Both the position numbers and the translations under genes were made by a program. Under the pieces are notes generated by a model. The model did no database searches. It was not told the DNA's origin and saw only the letters and a list, made by a program, of their open reading frames with translations. From Thermocaproicibacter melissae (GTDB lineage Bacteria; Bacillota; Clostridia; Oscillospirales; Acutalibacteraceae), in NCBI RefSeq assembly GCF_024498295.1, contig NZ_CP101827.1:1244001-1308000 (forward strand): a stretch of DNA of 64,000 nucleotides, written 5' to 3'. The first letter of the stretch is position 1. Each line of letters opens with the position of its first letter. Positions 35,445 through 44,297 of the stretch are shown in pieces.

Positions 35445-36506
35445 CTATTTTCCGAGGCTGCTATAAACGGTCACCGCGTCTTTGATATGCCCGCGGTAAA
35501 CATTCCTGGCACCCGCCGTCACTAAAATATATTCTTTCCCATTATAAGAAGCCATACTGGCAAGGCAGAGACCGGCCTGGTCGGTAAAGCCGACTTTTCC
35601 GCCGAGGATTTCCGCTTTGCCCGCTTTTAGACTGTTCAGGCTGCGCCACATGGTGCTGCTGAAGAAAACTCCTTTGCTACTCATATTGGTGGGTGACGTT
35701 CTGTATTTCATGGTTGTGAATACTTCTCGGAATGTTGGATTTTTTACCGCAAAGCTCAACAGAGCGGCAATATCCTTTACCGTTGAGTAATGGTCCGGAT
35801 CATGCAGACCGGTGGTGTTCATAAAATGCGTACCCGAAAGGCCAAGCTGCTCTGCACGCATATTCATCGAGCGCACAAAGTTGGTCTCGGTCCCCTCCAG
35901 CTGTTCGGCGATGCTGATGCAGCACTCCGCTCCGCTGGGAAGAATCACGCCGTAAAGCAAGTCATGGATGCTCACCTGCTCGCCGCCTTGGAATCCGGCC
36001 ATAGATGCGTCTTGTCTTATTAATTCATCAATGACCGATTTTTTGATGGTAACTTTTTTCTCCATATCGGGAGCTTCCTCGATGGCGAGAAGCGCCGTCA
36101 TGATTTTCGTCATGGAAGCCGGGTAGATTCTCTGAGAAGCATTTTTGTCCAGCAGGATTGTTCCGTCATCTGCGCGAATCAAAATGGCATTGGGGCTGCA
36201 GATTTCCTTCTTCAAAGCCTCCGGATTCTTGACAGCAGAGTCGGTACCATTGGTGAGAACAACCGCAGAAGAAACGGGTTGCGCCTGAACGGGTTGTACG
36301 GAAGCCACAGAAGAAGCGGAAGAACTGACAACCGAATGAACCGAAGAACGAACGGTGGAAGATATAGTGCTCGAGGTATTCACTCTCGCAGATGAAACTA
36401 CGTTTTGCCTGTTCCCACCCGCGGAAGCATTGGAAAACACGAGTATAGCAGTCAACATTGCGGCGCTTACAACGCCCGCTGTTATTTTCATCGTCACGCG
36501 ATTCAT
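35445..36506 (-). CDS. S11-family D-Ala-D-Ala carboxypeptidase paralogue with altered motifs
   Basis: A 353-residue exported protein. It has a signal peptide or anchor (about residues 7-29), a Ser/Val-rich linker to about residue 85 and an S11 catalytic domain. The SxxK motif is intact (SMTK, 131-134). The second motif reads SGA (191-193) instead of SGN, and the third KVG (304-306) instead of KTG. The C-terminal PBP5 beta domain and anchor are absent. It may be a specialised or weak carboxypeptidase, perhaps sporulation-related. A strong promoter lies upstream. Confidence 0.85.
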   Translation of the reverse strand: MNRVTMKITAGVVSAAMLTAILVFSNASAGGNRQNVVSSARVNTSSTISSTVRSSVHSVVSSSASSVASVQPVQAQPVSSAVVLTNGTDSAVKNPEALKKEICSPNAILIRADDGTILLDKNASQRIYPASMTKIMTALLAIEEAPDMEKKVTIKKSVIDELIRQDASMAGFQGGEQVSIHDLLYGVILPSGAECCISIAEQLEGTETNFVRSMNMRAEQLGLSGTHFMNTTGLHDPDHYSTVKDIAALLSFAVKNPTFREVFTTMKYRTSPTNMSSKGVFFSSTMWRSLNSLKAGKAEILGGKVGFTDQAGLCLASMASYNGKEYILVTAGARNVYRGHIKDAVTVYSSLGK

Positions 36507-36584
36507 GTGAATGCTTCTCCCTTATGTTTTACTTCAAATATCTCAGCTTCCGTCGGGTTCTGAGCAACTTCATTTATTATGTTT

Positions 36585-36613
36585 AGAATAACGCCTTCCA
36601 GCAGGATTGTCAA
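36585..36613 (-). promoter_or_regulatory. Promoter of the second S11 carboxypeptidase gene
   Basis: TTGACA, 17 bp, then TATTCT on the minus strand, about 80 bp before the ATG. Confidence 0.75.
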
Positions 36614-36698
36614 CGCGAAGGAAAGAGGAAATATCCCTACTCCCTGCAACATAACATTAGAATAGCGGCACAGAATTCGCACAGGAAGGAAGGCAGAA

Positions 36699-37193
36699 AT
36701 GATGCTTAAGGAAATCGCTTATAACCGCGCAGAAGCAGTTCGATATGCGGAAACCTGGGCCATGCGCAGGAACCCGAAATTTCCGAATTTTGACCAGATG
36801 GGCGGCGACTGCACAAACTTTGCTTCCCAGTGTATTTACGCAGGCTGCGGTGTTATGAATCCAACACCCGTAACCGGATGGTACTGCAACAGTCTCGAGG
36901 ACCGTTCTCCCGCTTGGAGCGGCGTGGAATTTCTTTATAAGTTTCTGATTACGAACAAGTCCGTGGGGCCTTATGCGGCAGAAACCGGAACCGATATGCT
37001 GGAGCCGGGCGACGTCATTCATCTTGGGGACGCCGACGGTCATTTTTACCACACGCCGGTCGTGCTTTCCGTCGAGAACGGAAACATTCTCGTAGCCGCT
37101 CATTCGTTCGACGCATGTTTTCGGCCTCTCTATACGTATTCCTTTTCCGCACTCCGCTGCCTACACATCCTAGGCGCCCGCATCTGGGCATAA
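36699..37193 (+). CDS. Amidase-domain (Amidase_6) protein
   Basis: A 164-residue protein of the papain-like amidase_6 group found in Clostridia. The catalytic Cys is in GGDCTNFASQC (Cys38), and the His is probably in GHFYHTPVV. No signal peptide is seen, unlike most secreted relatives, so it may act in the cytoplasm or the forespore. GGAAGG precedes the tandem ATGs. Confidence 0.82.
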   Translation: MMLKEIAYNRAEAVRYAETWAMRRNPKFPNFDQMGGDCTNFASQCIYAGCGVMNPTPVTGWYCNSLEDRSPAWSGVEFLYKFLITNKSVGPYAAETGTDMLEPGDVIHLGDADGHFYHTPVVLSVENGNILVAAHSFDACFRPLYTYSFSALRCLHILGARIWA

Positions 37194-37231
37194 ACACGCT
37201 TTGCACGTGTTTCCACTATATCCGTGGTTCA

Positions 37232-38554
37232 TCAAAAGCGCTCCACACCGTCTTTTGTAACACGAGCCTGAATCAAGCGAGTTTTTTGGGGTGCCTCCGG
37301 CCGGATTTCCAGCGCTTGCCGAAAGACCTGTTCCGCCTCGGCAAATTTCTCCTCGCTGGAGGTATGAAATACCGCGAGCGGTTCCCCTTTGTGCACTCGA
37401 TCTCCCGTCTTTTTGCGCAGGAGGATTCCAGCACTGTAATCAATGGGGTCGTCCTTTGTTCTGCGGCCCGCGCCGAGCAGCATGGAAGAAATTCCGATTT
37501 TCTCGGTATTCATCGAGTAAAGGTACCCGTCCGCATCGGCCGTGATTTCGCGGCAGATCTTTGCCTTCGGGAATTTCTCTCCGTCTTCCAAGACGGAAGT
37601 ATCACCTCCCTGCGCAGAGACCATTTCTTTCAGCTTGGCAAAGCCCGCCCCGTTCTTGATTTGCGCCGCCGCCATATCACGGCAGGTCTGCAAATCTCCT
37701 TTGCCGGCAAGGTGCAGCATACCGGCTGACAGCTCCACACAAAGCTCGGTCAAGTCTGCCGGGCCGCGTCCACGCAGCGTATCGCACGCTTCGCGAACCT
37801 CGAGGGAGTTTCCGACGGCGTTGCCGAGCGGGCAGCTCATATCGGTAATCAGGGCTGCCGTGCGGCGGCCCGCGTGTTCGCCGATTGCCACCATGGTCTC
37901 CGCAAGGCGCACGGCATCGTCCGTTGTTTTCATAAACGCCCCGCTGCCGGCCTTTACGTCCAGCAAAATGCAGTCTGCACCGGCTGCAATTTTTTTGCTC
38001 ATCACGCTGGAGGCAATCAGCGGGATGCTTTCCACCGTAGCGGTGACGTCGCGCAGAGCATACAGCTTTTTGTCCGCCGGCACCAGATTGCCCGACTGGG
38101 TGATGAGGCTGACCCCCACACGGCGGACAATATCAAAAAATTCGTCTCGGCCGATGGTTAGCCTCATTCCGGGAATGGACTCCAGCTTATCGGCCGTACC
38201 TCCCGTATAGCCAAGCCCACGTCCGCTCATTTTGGCCACTTTCACGCCGAGGGAAGCGACAATCGGCGCGACAACAAGCGTTGTTTTGTCGCCGACACCG
38301 CCGGTGCTGTGCTTGTCGGCCTTTACGCCGGGAATGGACGAAAGGTCAGCCATTTCCCCCGACGCCGCCATATTTTCCGTGAGCGCCGCGGTCTCGGCGT
38401 TTGTCATGCCTTTCAGCACAATTGCCATCAAGAGCGCGGACGTCTGGTAATCCGGAATGTCACCGGACGTGCAGCCACGGACAAAAAAGGAAATCTCCTC
38501 CGGCGTGAGTTCTCCGCCGTCGCGCTTTTTTGCAATGATATCGTACATTCTCAT
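37232..38554 (-). CDS. pdp: Pyrimidine-nucleoside phosphorylase
   Basis: It cleaves uridine, thymidine and related nucleosides with phosphate. The 440-residue protein has KHSTGGVGDKTTL and SGRGLGYTGGTADKLES and a C-terminal barrel-sandwich domain. It is downstream of cdd in a dagK-cdd-pdp run, and the two enzymes form a coherent salvage route from cytidine to uracil and ribose-1-phosphate. Confidence 0.95.
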   Translation of the reverse strand: MRMYDIIAKKRDGGELTPEEISFFVRGCTSGDIPDYQTSALLMAIVLKGMTNAETAALTENMAASGEMADLSSIPGVKADKHSTGGVGDKTTLVVAPIVASLGVKVAKMSGRGLGYTGGTADKLESIPGMRLTIGRDEFFDIVRRVGVSLITQSGNLVPADKKLYALRDVTATVESIPLIASSVMSKKIAAGADCILLDVKAGSGAFMKTTDDAVRLAETMVAIGEHAGRRTAALITDMSCPLGNAVGNSLEVREACDTLRGRGPADLTELCVELSAGMLHLAGKGDLQTCRDMAAAQIKNGAGFAKLKEMVSAQGGDTSVLEDGEKFPKAKICREITADADGYLYSMNTEKIGISSMLLGAGRRTKDDPIDYSAGILLRKKTGDRVHKGEPLAVFHTSSEEKFAEAEQVFRQALEIRPEAPQKTRLIQARVTKDGVERF

Positions 38555-38583
38555 GGCAAATTCCCCTGTTCGCGTTTTCTAGG

Positions 38584-39012
38584 TCAAATTTTGCCTTGCC
38601 CGCCGAATCCGAGCGGTAGCAGTTCCGCCAGTGTATAAACCTCCCATTTCTCCGAGCCACTCGGCAGAATGATTCGGAAGGTCTGCGGGTCGCAAAACTC
38701 CTGCATCACCTGGCGGCAGACTCCACAGGGCGGGCAGATAGCCGACGGCTCCTCTCCTGTTTTTCCCCCGACAATGGCGATGCCGGCAAAATCGTGTTCA
38801 CCCTCGCTCACAGCTTTGAAAAACGCCGTGCGCTCGGCGCAGCATCCGGGTGTGAACGCGGCGTTTTCCACATTGCAGCCCGTGTAGATTTTCCCCTGCT
38901 CGGTCAGCAGCGCCGCGCCCACGCTGAAACCGGAATACGGCGCATAGGCACGTTTTCTGGCCTCAGCCGCGGCGTCGGCAAGCATCTTCTCTTTAGCTCT
39001 GTCCCAGTTCAT
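38584..39012 (-). CDS. cdd: Cytidine deaminase
   Basis: It deaminates cytidine and deoxycytidine. The 142-residue protein is of the short tetrameric type. The active site is CAE (58-60) with PPCGVC (C96, C99), giving three zinc cysteines. It overlaps dagK by 4 nt (ATGA) and is followed 29 nt later by pdp. Confidence 0.95.
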   Translation of the reverse strand: MNWDRAKEKMLADAAAEARKRAYAPYSGFSVGAALLTEQGKIYTGCNVENAAFTPGCCAERTAFFKAVSEGEHDFAGIAIVGGKTGEEPSAICPPCGVCRQVMQEFCDPQTFRIILPSGSEKWEVYTLAELLPLGFGGQGKI

Positions 39013-39929
39013 TTCGATTCCCCGCTTGCAGAAGGACGTTTTTCTTTTCGGATGATGGAAACGGCGCTGTGAAGGTTTTTTATTTCGACCACTCGCGGTT
39101 TTCCGGCATATTCCCCATCAACCGTCCAGTCCGTTTCGGCATCAAACTCAAAGCGGATGTTGCTGGTATGGAAAAAGGCCAAATAGCTGTTGCGGAAATT
39201 CCGGTGGCGAAGGTCGTGCAGAATCTTCTGAAACTCAAGGATGTTCGGAGGGTTGCGGACTAACAGGACTTCAAAAGCGCCGTCGTTCAGCGAAACCTGT
39301 GAGCCTGCCAGTTTCAGCACGCCGCCGATGGAGGAGGAATTGGACACGCTGCCGAAAATGAAGTCACCTTCAAGCTCACCGCCGTCCCATGTAATTTTTA
39401 CGTGGTGCGGCCTGATCTCGCCCACATACCGGATGCTGCCGAGCACGTAGGCAAAATGGCCGAAGATGTTTTTCAGACGCTGCGGTGTGTCGTAAGACAC
39501 CTGCGTAAACGCGCCGAAGGAAGCGATGTACGAAAAATGCTGGCTACCGTTGAAGGCACCTATGTCCTGCGGAACCGGTTTTTCCGTAGCAATAATCCTC
39601 GCCGCCTTTTTAATGTTCGACGGGAGATTCAGCGTGCGCGCCATATCATTGGTTGTCCCCGCAGGGAGATAGCCAATCGGTCGCCTGATTCCGGAACGAA
39701 CCAGTCCGGAAATGACTTCGTTTAAGGTTCCGTCTCCGCCGCAGCAGGCAACAATATCGTTCTGCCCTGCGTAACGCTCCACAAATTCTTCGGCATCGCC
39801 TTTTTTTGTCGTAGTCATGACCGTAATGTCAAAATTCTTACTGCGAAACCAGTCTGCAATGCGGAACACGCGCGGTTTTTTCCCGGACATCCCCGCCGCA
39901 GGATTCACAATCAGCAGGAGTTTCTTCAT
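39009..39929 (-). CDS. Diacylglycerol/lipid kinase family protein
   Basis: A lipid kinase of 306 residues, of the DagK/YegS type, that recycles diacylglycerol into phospholipid synthesis. It shows NPAAG near the N-terminus, GGDGTLNEV and GTTNDMAR. The ATG at 39929 has GGAGG 7 nt upstream; a TTG two codons earlier is less likely. In Firmicutes dgk and cdd genes are often neighbours. Confidence 0.93.
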   Translation of the reverse strand: MKKLLLIVNPAAGMSGKKPRVFRIADWFRSKNFDITVMTTTKKGDAEEFVERYAGQNDIVACCGGDGTLNEVISGLVRSGIRRPIGYLPAGTTNDMARTLNLPSNIKKAARIIATEKPVPQDIGAFNGSQHFSYIASFGAFTQVSYDTPQRLKNIFGHFAYVLGSIRYVGEIRPHHVKITWDGGELEGDFIFGSVSNSSSIGGVLKLAGSQVSLNDGAFEVLLVRNPPNILEFQKILHDLRHRNFRNSYLAFFHTSNIRFEFDAETDWTVDGEYAGKPRVVEIKNLHSAVSIIRKEKRPSASGESK

Positions 39930-39935
39930 GAACAA

Positions 39936-40287
39936 TCCTCCCGAAATCAGAGCGTCTTATATTTCTTCTATCTTATCATCTTTTTCGCGGAAAAAAAACT
40001 ATTGCACGCTCATTTCCTACAAAGAAGGACGAAGCGGAGATATGAAAATGCGGACAGAAATTCCAATCGGAATCCCTGCCCGCCAAAAGCTGAATATTTA
40101 ATTTTTCACATCAACCGAGAAAACAAAGCTTCCAATGGAATCATCCCCTGCAATTCTGCAACCGGAAACGATGGCCAACGCTTGTTCCTCTGTCCATTAA
40201 AATTCGGCTTTTCAGGCACTTCTACCGTGCCCGTGGAATAGGTTGTGCAGAAATTCAGGAATATAACCCGTTTTTAAAAATTTTTTA
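39936..40287. other. Gene-poor stretch
   Basis: About 350 nt with no convincing gene. A short plus-strand frame (40002-40241) and a minus-strand frame have no ribosome-binding site and no recognisable product. The neighbourhood (a decayed permease) suggests degraded sequence. Confidence 0.5.
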
Positions 40288-40581
40288 TTATTCTGCTTTT
40301 TTAGCACGAATCATGTTGGAATAAATCGGAAGGTCCACAAGCGTAATGCCGATGCCGATGAGGGAACGAATCGGGTCACCCATGACTGTGCTGATAAGGA
40401 TATAAGCCCCTCCAGCTATGCCGACGACGGGTGTAGCCGGATAAGCGGAACAGAGTACGCACGCTGTTTTTGTGAAGAATGGCAAAAGCAACAAAAAATA
40501 CCAAAGCAGAAGGACTTTATCCGCTCCGGTATTTCTTGCTTCAGCATATTTACTTTTCAGAACAATCAGTTGCGTGCCCAC
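40288..40581 (-). pseudogene. Remnant of an APC-family amino-acid permease (C-terminus)
   Basis: A 97-codon frame. The last ~55 residues (YPATPVVGIAGGAYILISTV, then GDPIRSLIGIGITLVDLPIY) match the C-terminal helices of APC-superfamily permeases. The N-terminal part and the other ten or so helices are missing, and a short frame of unrelated sequence precedes it. It probably has no function. Confidence 0.65.
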
Positions 40582-40586
40582 ACGGA

Positions 40587-40814
40587 TTATTTCTTATCCA
40601 AGAAACGAATGATATCGCCGATTGATTTCCCGCTCGCTTGAATTTTTTGGTAAAGGGATTCCATCTCCTCTTTCTTTTTTGTATCTAAAAGGCTGTTTTT
40701 CTTTATCTGAAGGTCCTTAATCTTCCCCTGATACTTTGCAATGTCGGCGTCGATTTTCTGAATCTGTTCCTCAATGGTCTGTAGTGCAGTCTTCTTCTTT
40801 CCTCTCGGCATTCT
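40587..40814 (-). CDS. Small coiled-coil protein
   Basis: A 75-77 residue charged protein. After a basic start (MPRGKKKTA) it forms one long predicted coiled coil (IEEQIQKIDADIAKYQGKIK ...), with a short C-terminal helix (IGDIIRFLDKK). Similar small proteins are common hypotheticals in Clostridia. The N-terminus and H-NS-like tail could bind nucleic acid, but this is speculation. Start codon choice among the tandem MMRM residues is uncertain. Confidence 0.6.
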   Translation of the reverse strand, partial: RMPRGKKKTALQTIEEQIQKIDADIAKYQGKIKDLQIKKNSLLDTKKKEEMESLYQKIQASGKSIGDIIRFLDKK

Positions 40815-40921
40815 CATCATCTCCGTGTTTTTTTAACATTATATCACTCAAAAACTACCGATTTTGGTGCTATCTGTCGATTTATCCCACAGCTTAAAAT
40901 TGCGTTTGTCTCAAGTTCCGA

Positions 40922-40950
40922 TTCACAGGGAGGATTTGAGATGATATAAT
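40922..40950 (+). promoter_or_regulatory. Promoter of the second AraC-type gene
   Basis: TTCACA, 17 bp, then TATAAT, 45 bp before the ATG. Confidence 0.72.
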
Positions 40951-40995
40951 ATGGGCAACAAATGCGGAATCCGCGCGAAAAGGAGGGAAAACTGC

Positions 40996-41856
40996 ATGAA
41001 GCTCGACGGCCTTCATGAAAAAGAGATTTTTGACCGGAAGTTTCCTTTCCGCGTGATTGTCAACCGTGAGCAGAATTTCAATTATCCCCCTCACTGGCAC
41101 AATGCCGCAGAGCTGGTGTACGTCCTCAAAAGCGGATTTACCGTTATCGTAAATTCCCGAAAATATGAGCTGCACGAAAAGGATATTCTCTACATTCCGG
41201 GCGGCGACATTCATGAATTCTCTGCCCAATTTTCACCCGGTGAAAGAGTGTTCATCAATTTTGAGCTTTCCGGTCTCAGCCCGTTCGGCGGCTCGGAACG
41301 CATTTATGCCCTGCTCCGCGCCCCCCGTGTCATTGATTGCAGCGACAGGGAACTTCACAGCCAAGTCCGCGCTCAAATCGAACAGATTTTGGAGCAATGC
41401 GATTCCGAGGAACCTGCGGCGGAGCTGTTCAACACGGCACGTATCATCGACATTCTCGGGCTTCTTTGCCGCACAGCGCCGGTACAGGTCAATCTGTGTG
41501 ACCAGAAAAAGAACAGAGACCGAAGTGCCGGTCTTGCCAAAATTCGGAAATCGTTTGATTATATTGAAGCCCATTACAACGAAAATATCCGTCTGAAAGA
41601 CATCGCACGCGATGCCGGTTTCAGCGAATACTATTTCTCGCGGCTTTTCAAGGAAACGATGGAAGTAAATTTTCACCAGTATTTAAATGAATACCGCGTC
41701 AGGAAGGCTGAATACCTGCTGACCAACTCAAACTACACGGTTTCCGAAGTCGCTTACGGAGTCGGTTTCAGCAGCATTTCTACTTTTGACCGGCTTTTCC
41801 GCAGCATGAAAGGCTGTTCGCCCCAAGAATTCAGAAAGCTCCGCGTCGGCATTTAG
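40996..41856 (+). CDS. AraC-family regulator next to the GH3 gene
   Basis: A 286-residue regulator. The cupin sensor (NYPPHWHNAAELVYVLKSG, LYIPGGDIHEF) is typical of sugar-sensing AraC proteins. The C-terminal HTH pair includes IRLKDIARDAGFSEYYFSRL, then VAYGVGFSSISTFDRLF. AGGAGGG lies upstream of the ATG at 40996. It is convergent with the GH3 gene, so a regulatory link is suggested only by proximity. Confidence 0.9.
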   Translation: MKLDGLHEKEIFDRKFPFRVIVNREQNFNYPPHWHNAAELVYVLKSGFTVIVNSRKYELHEKDILYIPGGDIHEFSAQFSPGERVFINFELSGLSPFGGSERIYALLRAPRVIDCSDRELHSQVRAQIEQILEQCDSEEPAAELFNTARIIDILGLLCRTAPVQVNLCDQKKNRDRSAGLAKIRKSFDYIEAHYNENIRLKDIARDAGFSEYYFSRLFKETMEVNFHQYLNEYRVRKAEYLLTNSNYTVSEVAYGVGFSSISTFDRLFRSMKGCSPQEFRKLRVGI

Positions 41857-41878
41857 CCGATGCGGAGCTTCTTTTTTT
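41836..41878 (+). terminator. Terminator overlapping the end of the AraC gene
   Basis: A stem AAGCTCCGC / GCGGAGCTT, extended by inner GTCGG/CCGA pairing, is followed by CTTTTTTT. The stop codon lies in the loop. Confidence 0.82.
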
Positions 41879-41890
41879 CGTATCGCGGTA

Positions 41891-44065
41891 TCAGCGTTTC
41901 ATCGGAAGGGGGTCACCGGTGACGGTAAATTCCGCAACGGGCACTTCGGTTCCGAGCAGTTCGGCACTGCGGGCATCGGGTTGGCTTCCGCCGACTGCTA
42001 CGCGGAAAAGACCCGGCTCCAGCACGCAGTTTCCGTTGTCGTCGATGAGGGCCATCTGACGAGCCTTCAACGTGAAGGCGACTTCCACCGATTCACCCGG
42101 CTTCAGGTGCACTCTGCGGAATCCGGCAAGCTGCCAGTTCGGCACGCGGACGCTGGCTTCCACATCTTTGAGGTACATCTGAACAATTTCGTCGGACTCC
42201 ATTTTGCCGACGTTCTTCACGGTTGCGCGGACTTCGAGGTCGCTGCCGGCTGTAATGGTATCCTTCGCAAGAACCGGCTTAGAGTACTCAAAGCGCGTAT
42301 AGCTCAGGCCGTAGCCGAACGGATACAGCGGCACTCCCTTGAAGAAACGGTAAGTGCGGTTTTCCATGGCGTAATCCTTGAAATCCGGCAGGTCTTCGTC
42401 GGTACGGTAGAAGGTTACCGGCAGGCGTCCGCTCGGGGAATAATCGCCGAAAATCAGCGACGCAATGGCTCTTCCGCCCTGTGCACCCGGGTACCATGCC
42501 TGCACAATGGCATCGACGTGCTCATCAGCCCATGTGATTGCCATCGCGCTTCCGGTCATCAGCACGAGGATAACCGGTGTGCCAGTCTTGGTAATTTCCT
42601 CTAAAAGTGCTTCCTGTGTACCGGGCAGTTTCAGGTTCAGCTTGTCGCCCGAAGCGAATTCGTTACTGGTATCGCCCTCCTCGCCTTCGATGCTTGCATC
42701 AAGGCCAAGGCAGACAACGGCAACATCGGCGTGTTCCGCTGCCGAAATTGCTTCTGCAAAGCGGTCGTACTTTTCTCCGAGGCCGGAAACGCTGTTCTTG
42801 TAGAGATGGCAGCCTTCGGCAAAGTAAACGCGCGTACCCGGTTCTACTGCCTCACGGATGCCTTCGAGAACCGTAACGTATTCGGAAGCGGTTCCGTTGT
42901 AGTTGCCTTCGAGCGCTGCGTGGCTGTCCGCATTCGGGCCGATGACCGCAATGGAGTGAATCTTTTTACGGTCAAGCGGCAGGAAGTTGTCGCGGTTCTT
43001 GAGCAGCACGAGAGATTTCTTGGAAACTTCCAGAGAGAATTTCTTATGTTCCTCGCAGTCGTTTGCCTCATACGGAATCGAAGCGAACGGAACGTGCTTC
43101 GGGTCGTCGAACATTCCGAGGCGCATGCGGATCAGCATCAGATGATACACCGCAAGGTCGATGTCTTTTTCTTCAATCAGGCCCTGATTGTAAGCCTTCA
43201 TCAGGCTGGCATAGGCGCAGCCGCAGTTGAGGTCGCAGCCGTTTTTCACAGCAAGGGCCGCGGATTCTTCAATGCTTCCTGTTACCTTGTGGTTCTCATT
43301 AAAGTCCTTGATTGCCCAGCAGTCAGACGTTGTGTAGCCCTTAAAGCCCCATTCTTTGCGCAGAATGTCGAGCAGAAGGGTTTTGCTGCCGCAGCAAGGT
43401 TCGCCATTGGTGCGGTTGTAGGCGCCCATCACGCCGGCGACGTCGCCTTCTAAGACTGCTGCTTCAAACGCAGGGAGGTAGGTCTCCCACAGGTCTTTCT
43501 GCGAAACCACGGCATTGAAGCTGTGGCGTTCCGCCTCAGGGCCGCTGTGCACGGCAAAGTGTTTTGCGCAGGCTGCCGCCTTGAGGTATTTCGGGTCGTC
43601 GCCCTGTATTCCTTTAATGTAGGCAACGCCGAGCCTTGACGTCAGGTAGGGGTCCTCGCCGTATGTTTCCTGCCCGCGTCCCCAGCGGGGGTCACGGTCG
43701 ATGTTCACGTTCGGTGCCCAGAATGTCAGACCCTTGTAAATATCGTGGTCGCCCTTGCGCTGGAACTCATGGTATTTCGCACGGCCCTCCGTGGAAACAA
43801 CGTCGCCGATTTTCTGCAGGAGTTCTTCGTCGAACGTTGCAGCCATTCCGATGGCCTGCGGAAACACGGTCGCAACGCCTGCACGTGCAACGCCGTGCAG
43901 AGCTTCGCTCCACCAGTTATAGCTCGGGATTCCGAGACGCTCGATTGCAGGTGCGGAGTGCTGCATCTGACTGATTTTCTCTTCCAGCGTCATGCGGGAA
44001 ACCAAGTCCTTCGCTCGCTCTTCAAAGCTTAGGGATTCGTCTTTGTAAGCCGGTATCTTTTCCAT
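41891..44065 (-). CDS. GH3 beta-glucosidase/beta-xylosidase
   Basis: A 724-residue glycosidase with the GH3 N-terminal barrel, C-terminal alpha/beta sandwich and fibronectin III-like domain (about residues 600-700). The N-terminal motif YNWWSEALHGVARAG and the many RDPRWGRGQETYGEDP residues favour the xylosidase-like subgroup. The nucleophile Asp is in TTSDCWAI (about residue 247). There is no signal peptide. The ATG at 44065 is preceded by GGAAGGTGA; a GTG four codons earlier is less likely. It may act with the GH51 enzyme on arabinoxylan oligomers. Confidence 0.92.
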   Translation of the reverse strand: MEKIPAYKDESLSFEERAKDLVSRMTLEEKISQMQHSAPAIERLGIPSYNWWSEALHGVARAGVATVFPQAIGMAATFDEELLQKIGDVVSTEGRAKYHEFQRKGDHDIYKGLTFWAPNVNIDRDPRWGRGQETYGEDPYLTSRLGVAYIKGIQGDDPKYLKAAACAKHFAVHSGPEAERHSFNAVVSQKDLWETYLPAFEAAVLEGDVAGVMGAYNRTNGEPCCGSKTLLLDILRKEWGFKGYTTSDCWAIKDFNENHKVTGSIEESAALAVKNGCDLNCGCAYASLMKAYNQGLIEEKDIDLAVYHLMLIRMRLGMFDDPKHVPFASIPYEANDCEEHKKFSLEVSKKSLVLLKNRDNFLPLDRKKIHSIAVIGPNADSHAALEGNYNGTASEYVTVLEGIREAVEPGTRVYFAEGCHLYKNSVSGLGEKYDRFAEAISAAEHADVAVVCLGLDASIEGEEGDTSNEFASGDKLNLKLPGTQEALLEEITKTGTPVILVLMTGSAMAITWADEHVDAIVQAWYPGAQGGRAIASLIFGDYSPSGRLPVTFYRTDEDLPDFKDYAMENRTYRFFKGVPLYPFGYGLSYTRFEYSKPVLAKDTITAGSDLEVRATVKNVGKMESDEIVQMYLKDVEASVRVPNWQLAGFRRVHLKPGESVEVAFTLKARQMALIDDNGNCVLEPGLFRVAVGGSQPDARSAELLGTEVPVAEFTVTGDPLPMKR

Positions 44066-44203
44066 TTTTACACTCACCTTCCGTTCTATTTCTCATGTAT
44101 TTTGGCCTGTATCAGTATTTTTATTGTACTGATTTCCCACGGTACCGTCTAATCAAATTTTGCTGCAAACTTCTCATTTTTTGCGGATAGCCTAAGGATA
44201 ACA

Positions 44204-44253
44204 AAAAGTCCCCGGTCTGCAGGCCGAAACCTGCAAGGCCGAGGACTTTTGCG
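44204..44253 (-). terminator. Terminator of nifJ
   Basis: An extended hairpin: AAAAGTCC / GGACTTTT around GCAGG / CCTGC, with T runs at both ends. Confidence 0.82.
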
Positions 44254-44297
44254 TTATTCTCTGTTATGCAGCGTAGCCGCATAAACCGAGAAATTAA

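Noticed and set aside
40002-40241. A 79-codon frame between dagK and the permease remnant
   Set aside because: No ribosome-binding site, odd composition and no recognisable domain.
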